A DNA stretch of 64,000 nucleotides from Iris pallida (taxonomy: Eukaryota; Streptophyta; Magnoliopsida; Asparagales; Iridaceae). Below, piece after piece: positions 56,398 to 64,000 of the stretch. Below the pieces are notes generated by a model. It saw nothing but the letters and a program-made list of their open reading frames with translations. It was not told the DNA's origin and made no database searches. A program made the position numbers and the translations under genes. The stretch is taken from positions 25,432,510-25,496,509 of the forward strand of contig JANAVB010015600.1 of assembly GCA_029216955.1 (NCBI GenBank), in the 5' to 3' direction. Position 1 is the first letter of the stretch. Each line of letters opens with the position of its first letter.

Positions 56398-58883
56398 TTT
56401 AGTGCTCCGTCCCGCAAAATCAATCGGAGGAATCGAAACGCCAACGGCGTTCGGACTTAGCCCGACAATGGCTGTTCAAAGATATTGCTCGATCAAGGCG
56501 ACCGCTCGCTCAGGTGGGGTAGTTTCGGTGAACTCTCCTCATCTTAGCCTTCACATAATAAATTATGTTTTCAACTTGCACAAGTAGGCTAATCTAAAAG
56601 CTACGAACGCACATAGCTAAGGAAATAATCCCGTCAGGTCGGAATGTCTTAGAACATAGAAAATGGTCCCACGGTCTTCATAGAAGTCGGCTCAGCGTGC
56701 TTTCAAATGACACTCGATCCTTCGATCCCGTGGCTTGGGAGAAGGAAGTTGGCCTAAGTTGCTAAGTTGCCCCGGCACGTGAAATAAGCCTAAGTCATAG
56801 GCGTCGCCCGCATGAATGCTTAATAAAGCATGCACGGTCCTGTCCCGCAAGGCTTGGCATAGCCTTCGCACATCCCGCAAGTTAAGTCATCTTGCACGGC
56901 TCGTTGGCTTAAGTCTAGGCACCCGGCAGTTGGTTGTTCAAGTCGAACCCGTGCCTAGCACGTTCCCGCGATACGAAGCTCTGCGTAGCCTTTGCTCGTC
57001 GAGTTATTGCCCGAATAAGTTAGACAAGAGTTGTGCTGGGCTATCGAAGCCATTTCTAGCACTGTCCCGCTCTCTCTGCGGTTGTCAAGTCGCATAGCCC
57101 CTCGAGAACAAGACTCGTCGTATAAAGTATACGACTTGAGCGATAGTGTCGTCTATAGAACCAGGCCTATCTAAGGCACGAGCTACGACCGGTTTAATGA
57201 GAATCTTGCCATGAACAAAGGAAGTCCACACGATCGGTTGTCGCCGAGATTGGTCCCGTTACTTGGGAGTCTCGCTAAGTCTTGATATGTCCCGCACACG
57301 AGATCGGTCCCGCGGCTTGGGATTCTCGCTAAGTCTTGATAGAAAGAAGAAATGCATGGTCATGTTAAGGAAGGATTTGATAGATCAAATTGGGTCTTGC
57401 ATAGTCATTGGACAACATGTCGACAAGGTGTAGTCTTCTCGAATGATCATCGAGGCGCCGGGATCATTCGGCCCGGGAGAAGCGCGTTGCGGCTCAAAGT
57501 AGGATGCTGGATAACCGCATGGGAGACTTCGGCGCCTCCGGGCTAGCTACCCGTGTAGGGACGTGACCGATATCCTATGAGCCAGTCCAAGATAGCTTGA
57601 CATTGCTAGTGACCTACTCATGTAGATGTGTCGGCAGATAGCGACACACCGCGTGTATGCCTTTGGATTGAGTCTAGAACTTGATGCTTGTCTAGTCGGT
57701 AACACAATGTCTGGGCCTAAGATTGGGCTACAGTATAGTCACCGTGCTTGGCACGATAGATGGCGTCGGGATGTTCATGAAAATGATACTATGGTCAACA
57801 AGTCTTGTCTAAGTTAGCAAAATGGGTCTAACAGGAAGGCAACAAGGCGGTAGCACGATAAGTCTTGATAACTTGTAAGGCGCGGCCTGAATCTTGAGCA
57901 CGAATAAGTCTAAGCAAGGTCTAGAGGCATGACCTGTACGAGTCGTCCTGTTGTCATCCTTGGCATTTGAATCGTTGGCACGAGAATTGGTCTAGAGGCA
58001 TTTGAGTTTAAACAAAGGTCTTGGCACGGCCGAGTTCGCGTAAGTTGCTCCTTGGCATAGCATTGTCTTGAATATGTCTAAATCGGGAACAGAATGTGGC
58101 ACGACCCTGCCATCCCGAGTTGAAGTTCGGTCAAGTACTTGAGTGATGAGGCACTGCCTCGATCAAAACACACGTTGGTATTATAGCACGATCCCGTCGT
58201 TGCACGACCTTGTCGTTGCATCGCTAAATATAGACCGAGACGTCTTGTTCTAAAATGAATCCTAAGATAAGACTAGAAAGACAATCGAAAGGGTCTTAAG
58301 CTGCACAAAGTAAATGAAACGTGTCGGTTATGCATGGGAAGGCGAGGAGCTCGCTCCACCAGTACAGTTGAGTACTGACACCCACACAGTATTTCATGTG
58401 CAGGCACAGGTAGAAGCTCGTGGCACGGAGCTCACTTGGATGTGTCGAGGCACGAAGTTCCTTGGCGAGTCGAAGCGTGCGGCCGCATGATTCGAAGACT
58501 TATACAGGACATAATGTATGGACATCGCCTTTCGAAGCTTCCGCCGGCTCAAGCATGTAATCGAGAGATGAGAGAGAGCAGAGTGACATGTAAATGAGAG
58601 AAAAGTGAGCCTGAAAGACTTGTAATTTGGCCTTGCGCCCACAAATGTAATCTTGTATTCAATATCAATAAAGAGCTTCTTTTGAATGACTTGTGTTCAT
58701 GTGTACTCGTTCTTAAATTTTGCTGCATGTTTTAATATTTCTGCTTGGGACTTTCTGTACGACGACCCCGTCGCTACCGATGTAATCGGCCGTTATGTAA
58801 CTGCCTTACACGAGCACAATCTAGGCTCGTGCGGCATCACGCCTTAGCGAGGACGATCGCTCCTACGGAAGCGGGGCGTGACA
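56398..58883 (+). repeat. Solo-LTR-like insertion in LINE 1
   Basis: 2,486 bp flanked by TGGGG at 56393-56397 and 58884-58888. Leaving out this segment and one TGGGG makes LINE 1 ORF1 run on in frame to a stop overlapping the ORF2 start, which supports the boundaries. The right end GGGCGTGACA is like long-LTR gypsy ends in this window. The left end TTTAGTGCTCC may be TGTAG with one change. AATAAA at 58667-58672 fits plus orientation. The body has repeated TCCCGC and TTGGCACG words. No ORF of note and no internal LTR pair are present. Confidence 0.68.
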
Positions 58884-58888
58884 TGGGG

Positions 58889-61557
58889 GCCCTTATGACC
58901 GTATTGGTAGCTTCGATGGGGTCTGCGGTGTTGATCTGCCGCTGGGTCTGGGGGATGTCTATTCTTTCTCCCGATGAGTTCGAGCTGGTCTCTGCAGGTG
59001 GGATAGTGATGGTGTCTGCTGGTTCTGCCTCATTTTTAACTGGATCCCCGGCTGAAAGAAGGAAGAATCCGGCGGCCATGACCTGCTGTCCTCTAAGGAC
59101 CTGTTCCGGCCCTAGGATAGCTAGGGCTTCTGCTATAATAGCCTCCTCTGAGTGGTAATTCTCGGACGATTGTTCGTTTGGGGTTGGTGCCATGACTGTG
59201 AGAGAAGCCGTATCGACGGTGTTAGTGAGGCCCTTCTTCGGGCTGGGCTGATTGGGTTCGACAGCCTCTTCGAAGATTTCGATGGCCAGATCGTTGACGT
59301 CCTGGTCTTGGTCCAGGGCCGTGAACTGGTTGGACCGGGAGACAAAGGGGTTGGGGGAGTGGGTTGGGCTTTGATTATGGATAGGGCTAGGGCTAGAGAT
59401 GAGGGCCTTGTCAGGCGATTCTTCACCGTCACTGAATCTGATGTGTGAATTCTGCCGCAACAGCAGGTTCTTCGGCTGATCTTTCTTGATCGGATTGTTG
59501 TGCTTGTTAGCTTTGGGCTCCTCCCCTTTCTGCTCTGAGTTCTTCCTTAGGTGGGGGTGAAGGCGTCGGCAGTGTTCTGCAAGGTGCCCCCGAAGATGGC
59601 AGTGTGTGCAGAAAATGATATGATTGTCGTAAACTATCCGCTGGGTGTGCGTCCGGTTGCCGAGCTCAATGATGAGGTGGTTGGGGGGTTCGATGGAGAG
59701 ATCAAGTTCCACACAGATTTTTACGTAGTATGCTTTTGAGAGGTTGCTGGTTTCCGCAGCTGTTGCTATATATGTTCCGAAAGAGTTGGCGATCCGTCTG
59801 AGTGCTGCTGGGACGAAGCAGATGAGGGGTAGATTCGGCAGGGTGACCCATGCTGTGACCGCTGTGGAATCCTCTTTGATTTTGAAGTCCGTGGACCATC
59901 AGATAATCTTCATAAAATGGGAATCCACCCTGCAGGTCCATTTGGACCATACAAACCTGTGGTCGAGCTAGGAGGAGAGGTGAAGAAGTAAGTGCCTAGG
60001 GTCAAGGGGAGCAATACGGTATGCGGCGGAAAGCCTCCAGTCGGCGATCACTTCCTTCACCCTGTCAAGCTTCAGGCACCCTCTTCAGAACGAAAGTATG
60101 AAGGAATGAGGAAGATAGAGAGGAGAGCTCGGAGGGCAAAAAAGGAACCGTCGGGATCTGGGAATCTTCAGAATACTTTAAATCTGGTAGCGGCACGTCG
60201 GCTACGAGGATACCCTTGGAGCACGCGCGATCCGGCCGAAGCATGTCAGCGAAGGAGGGATTAGGGGCTCCAGGGATGGAGGGGGACGGGGCCTCGCTGG
60301 GAGAAGGCAACAAGCAAAGTGGCTGCGGGGCCACCGAAGGGCAGGCAGCAGGAGTAGAAGGGAGGGCGGTGCCTAACGGCCGGATCAAATCAGTAAGGGA
60401 CGGTGCCGAACTAGCCGGGGCGGCTGTCGCGCCTACGCCCGAAGTCGAGACCGGGAGTCCAGGAGGAACGACGTGAGGAAGGGGGGACAAGGCACCTACG
60501 GCCGGCGACGGGATAGCCTGCACCGGGGTAGGAGGATCAAGCGTCCCAAAAGACGAAGGCAGGAGAGAGGCTGGGGCCGCAGGAGCAACAGCGCCCGGTG
60601 GCCAAGCGCCCTGGACTGAACGAGGCCATGCTAGCCTGGAGATGCTCGGGTCTGGGTGGACCGCCGGCAGAGCGGAGAGACAGTCCGCGGTGGCAAAGGA
60701 GGTAGGGGCGCCTAAGAGGATGAGACGGGAGCTGCGTCGGAAGCCAAAGGAGAGGGGCCGGGGGATGGGGGCTAATGGTGGAAGCGGCAGGGGTGGAGGG
60801 TAGATGACCGTGGGAGATAGCCAGGGAGGTGGGATGGGGAAGGCTGGGTGAGGGAGCCACGTAAAGATCAAACTAATTAGCGAAAGAATGGGGAGCATAG
60901 TGCTCTGAAGGGGGAAGGGGCCTACCAGTAACCGAAGGGAGGGTTCGAGGAATACGCAGGCCGATCTGTGTAAACGCCCTGGAAAGAGTAAGGGGGAGGG
61001 TGGAACCCACTGAAGGATGCTGCGGGATAATACGCAGCACGCGTAAAGTGGGGATTAAGAAGTGGGGCCCCCTCGTGTGGGACGTTGCTAGCAACGTACA
61101 CGAGAGGCCATGCGTTAGAAAGCCCGAAACCTGCACCACAGGGGGGCTCCCAACCCGAGGGGACAGATGCTCCGTTTGAATTTTGAAGGAAAAAAGATGG
61201 CGGCAACTGGGGACCTAATCCCTGAGATCGCTCATCCCAGGGGAGGGCGGCCAGGGGACCGCCTGGGGCAGCGAGGGAGGGAAGGGGGAAGGAGGAGCGC
61301 TGGGGGACTGGAGCGACCGGAGGACGGATCGGCGGTGCGGGGGGCGGTGGATGCTGGCGGGAGTAGGAGGAGAGGAGAAGGGGGGCAAAGCGGTGGGCAT
61401 TGGGGGTGGGAGGGGCGGGGGCGAAGCCTGGGCCCCCAAGACGGCGAGAAGATCGACAGGGGGAGCAGCCATGGGCGGTGGCCACCAGCCTAGGTAGTGA
61501 CGGGGACATCGGAGGAGAAGGAAGCTGGGGAAAGGGAGAAGGGCATCTGAGCTGAAT

Positions 61558-61584
<27 letters not shown>
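58889..61584 (-). pseudogene. LINE 1 ORF1: Pro-rich N-terminus and CCHC zinc knuckle
   Basis: Minus strand from near 61510 (the earlier ATG lies in the CA repeat). The first part is very Pro/Ser-rich (61584-60922), frame-shifted into a second Pro/Ala-rich stretch (60898-60065) with PSFADMLR. Further frameshifts follow. The C-terminal part (59712-58889) begins VELDLSIEPPNHLIIELGNRTHTQRIVYDNHIIFCTHCHLRGHLAEHC in several pieces, a single CCHC knuckle of the plant LINE type, and then a polar tail. ORF1 proteins bind LINE RNA. The region is GC-rich (over 60% in 60100-61500), unlike its surroundings. Confidence 0.78.

Positions 61585-61622
<38 letters not shown>
61557..61622. repeat. (CA)n(TA)n microsatellite between the two LINEs
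   Basis: (CA)n at 61558-61583 followed by (TA)n to 61620. On the minus strand this is the (TA)n(TG)n end of LINE 2, immediately followed by the 5' end of LINE 1. Confidence 0.93.
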
Positions 61623-61623
<1 letters not shown>

Positions 61624-64000
61624 ATAACCCCTTCCTTTTATTAAAAAGGCTCAAAGAGCCGAAACCAGTCCGAGTATACAAGATCCAAAATAACAAAGCC
61701 TATACAAGTATACCACCAAAACGGAACTAAGGGGGATGGAAAGACCTCTACCATCAACAGTTAAGGGAGGGTAGAGGACCAAAAAGTTTAGGGGATGTGT
61801 GAGCGATGGGAGCTGCATTTACGGTACTGACGGAAGACTTCTCGAATGAGCTGATCGGCCGAGAATTGGCGACCTTCGTACCTCGCCTTGTTGCAATTTT
61901 TCCATAACACCCACATGGCGGCTGCTGTGACGATTTGGTGGCCGTGGGAGGCAGAACCACAGGCACCCGCCAGATCGTGGAAGCGTCCATCGCCCGAATC
62001 AATGTTGTAGAGCAGGTTGAGGGTCCTCCATGAATGGACAGGCAGGGTCCCTTGACAGATGATGTGGTCAATGGTCTCCAGCTGACGATCAGTGCAGCAA
62101 TTGCAAGCTGACGCTAGACTAATTCTAATGGTGTTAAGGATCTCGTTGGTGGGCAGTCTCTTGTTAATGGCTCTCCACAGGAGGATAGACCACTTCTTGG
62201 GGATGCATGTCTGCCAATAGTGCGCGATGGGGTGATGCGGCTGACCTATCGTGAGGATCGCAGTCCTCGCAGACCTCATCAAGAATGCCCCAGAAGCTTC
62301 GAGCGTCCATCTAAGCGCATCGTCTTCACTGCCTATGGGAATGCCTATCTGGCGGATGGATTCCACCGCTTCGTCACCAGCCCAATCCCGTAATTTGTCC
62401 CAGTTCTAGTCGTTGGCAGAGTAGTTCAACAAGTCTCTGATTTTACTGTTTCTCGGGGTCTCCACAAGAGTAGGGATTAAGCTTTCCCCTGTCCATCGCT
62501 CTATGAATGGGTTTGACTCGCTGGCTCCCAATATGAGTCTCATTGCGGGCTCGGCGAGGTCGCGACCGACTAGGATGCGACGCCAAGCCGCCAAGAATCT
62601 GCTATTGGATATGGCCAGAGAAGGGTTTATATGTTTGAAGTACCTGGCCTTCATAAATTTGGTCCATAAGTTCTTGCTCGTGCGAAGCTTTCACCATAAT
62701 TTCATAGAAAAAGAATTAACGATATGGGTTAGCTTGGTAAATCCCAGAACTCCGACCTCGATAGGTCTAGCCATGGATTTCCAGCTGGCCCAGTGGTGCT
62801 TGTCTTGACCATTACAATGCCCCCAGAAGAAGTTACAGAAGATCTGTTCGATCGAATCAAGAACCTTCTTGGGCGGGGAGCACGCGGCCAGAGTGTGGAT
62901 GGGGATAGAAGTGAGCACATGATTGATAAGGATCATCTTGCCTCCCGGGGACAAAGTCGCATTATGCCACCCTTCAAGTTTCTTCCTGATTCTAGCTTTC
63001 AGGTTCTCAAAGATGCGGGTATTAGATTTCCCATACACTAGGGGACAGCCGAGGTAGTTGAACGGAGGATGGGCGACTGAGAATGTTGTTAAGTGGGTGA
63101 GATTGGTGGCTTGCTCTCTTTTGATGTTATGGTGGACGTAGATAATGCTCTTGGAAGGATTGATCTTCTAACCCGAACATCTGGAGTACCTCTGCAGAGT
63201 GTTGTGAACTAACTCTACCGCTCCGACGTCCCCAGAGGAGAAAATGAGTAAATCGTCCGCGAAGGCCAGGTAGGTGATGGTAGGATAGCCGCTGGACGTG
63301 TGACAGTGTTGGAAGTTCGAAATACTGACCATATTGTTAAGGTTTCTACTCAGGGCGTCCGCGGTAATGATAAAGACGTTGGATGATAGGGGGTCTCCCC
63401 GTCTAACGCCTCGGCTGGATTTGAAGAATCCACCGGCCTAGCCGTTGATAACCGTGGAAAACCACGAGTTGCTAATGGATCTCCACACGGTGTTAGTCCA
63501 AACTTTCGAGAATCTGAAACCTTTGAATACCCAGATCATAAATTGCCAATCCAGTCTGTCATAGGCTTTTTCTATGTCTATCTTAACTGCAATGTTGCCC
63601 CCTCTGGCTGGGAACTTCATACAGGTGATTAACTCTTGGGCCAGCATAATATTGTCCTGGATGTTTCTTCCTTGCACAAAGCCACTTTGCTCCTCTGAGA
63701 TTATCTTAGGTAAAATCTCCGCCGTCATGGAAACGATGATTTTGGATATGATTTTGTTGGTGGAAGTGCAAAGACTGATGGGGCAAATATCCCGGAAGGA
63801 CTCTGGATTATCTTTTTTCGGAATGAGGATGAGGTTGGCGCTGGATATGGCTTTGGGGTAAGTAGCTCCCTCGAAGAAGGCGATAGCCGCATCGGTGATG
63901 TCTTGCTTGATGATGTCCCAGCATTTGCGGAAGAAAACACCAGTGAAACCGTCCGGACCCGGGGCACTATGCTCGTTCAAGGCCCACACTACGTCTTTCA
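61623..64000 (-). mobile_element. LINE 2: L1-like retrotransposon, 3' part
   Basis: RT and zf-RVT regions of ORF2 and a 3' UTR with AATAAA on the minus strand (plus 61637-61642), ending in (TA)n. It is related to LINE 1 in every block but is a distinct copy. The upstream part lies beyond 64000. Confidence 0.88.
61788..63989 (-). pseudogene. LINE 2 ORF2: RT and zf-RVT
   Basis: RT begins with APGPDGFTGVFF and LILIPKKDNPESFRDICPISL, then EEQSGFVQGRNIQDN and EKAYDRLDW (about 63560). A stop at 63438-63440 (TAG) interrupts it. The catalytic box is LAFADDLLIF (63250-63268). WHNATLSPGGKMILINHVLTS follows at about 62970. Frameshifts occur near 63040 and 62690, and a stop at 62406. The tail WQTCIPKKWSILLWRA...CNCC is the zf-RVT domain (about 62220-62050), ending at 61788. 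It is less decayed than LINE 1: it keeps FADD where LINE 1 has YTDD. Confidence 0.87.

Larger units (their letters stand above)
10146..61556 (-). mobile_element. LINE 1: L1-like retrotransposon split by two insertions
   Basis: Reading the minus strand: 5' end near 61556, ORF1, endonuclease (56290-55704), then RT and zf-RVT (13243-10349), ending in a (TA)n tail. Element A interrupts the endonuclease domain; the residues either side join as the usual end of that domain apart from one base lost. A 2.49 kb LTR-like insertion (56398-58883) sits at the end of ORF1. Own sequence totals about 6.5 kb, a normal size for a plant L1. All ORFs are broken. Confidence 0.85.

Noticed and set aside
57430..57545. 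GC-rich segment in the solo-LTR-like insertion, considered as rRNA or tRNA
   Set aside because: No cloverleaf or recognised rRNA core could be traced; it is part of the LTR-like body.
60216..61493. Gly-rich ORFs on the plus strand over LINE 1 ORF1
   Set aside because: Shadow frames of the Pro-rich ORF1 in GC-rich DNA.
1..64000. Host gene or tRNA/rRNA gene
   Set aside because: All coding blocks match retrotransposon domains or their extra ORFs; no RNA gene structure was visible by eye.

Overview
The window is plant nuclear heterochromatin. Every recognisable coding sequence is from a retrotransposon, and no host gene could be supported. Evidence for a flowering plant: a Sirevirus-type Ty1/copia element, Ty3/gypsy elements of the Tat (Ogre/Retand-like) lineage with two RNase H domains, a long-LTR chromovirus-type derivative, plant L1-like LINEs with zf-RVT tails, and GT-AG introns. 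The species cannot be named from what is visible.

Layout, outermost first. (1) 1-5426: 3' part of a Sirevirus (+): intact pol end, an extra ORF broken by one stop, polypurine tracts and the 3' LTR. It abuts element C. (2) 5427-7315: 5' end of Tat-like element C (-): LTR, PBS and start of the polyprotein. (3) 7316-10145: non-coding DNA of unclear origin. (4) 10146-61556: LINE 1 (-), split by two insertions. One is a 2.49 kb solo-LTR-like element (56398-58883, TSD TGGGG). The other is Tat-like element A (13249-55698, -, TSD AGAGC). Element A is itself split inside pol by a tandem LTR-internal-LTR-internal-LTR array of a non-autonomous long-LTR element (20790-48427). The first LTR of that array is split by Tat-like element B (25734-40137, -, TSD GACCT). 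(5) 61557-64000: microsatellite and the 3' half of LINE 2 (-). The target-site duplications give the order LINE 1, then A, then the tandem array, then B.

Elements A and B carry genes on the strand opposite gag-pol, between the integrase and the 3' LTR. In A this is a spliced gene with its own TATA box, three introns, a plant-mobile-domain-like region and a coiled-coil end, followed by a second small antisense ORF with its own promoter. B keeps the 5' end of a homologous gene with the same phase-1 first intron. All are decayed mainly by single in-frame stops.

The most interesting pattern is that each Tat-like element has its own short CpG-containing motif in many copies: TGCGCA in A, CCGCAT in B, GCGTAAA in C. 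The same motif occurs in the LTR U3 and in the coding region of the N-terminal polyprotein extension. In A and B it also fills intron 1 of the antisense gene. The Sirevirus shows a parallel design: 10-bp imperfect palindromes at exact 11-bp spacing upstream of the LTR TATA box and again upstream of a TATA box for its extra ORF. I suggest these are binding sites for an element-specific regulator, comparable in logic to known sequence-specific anti-silencing systems of plant transposons. That function is inference. All coordinates and counts were read by eye; no alignment or database search was run.
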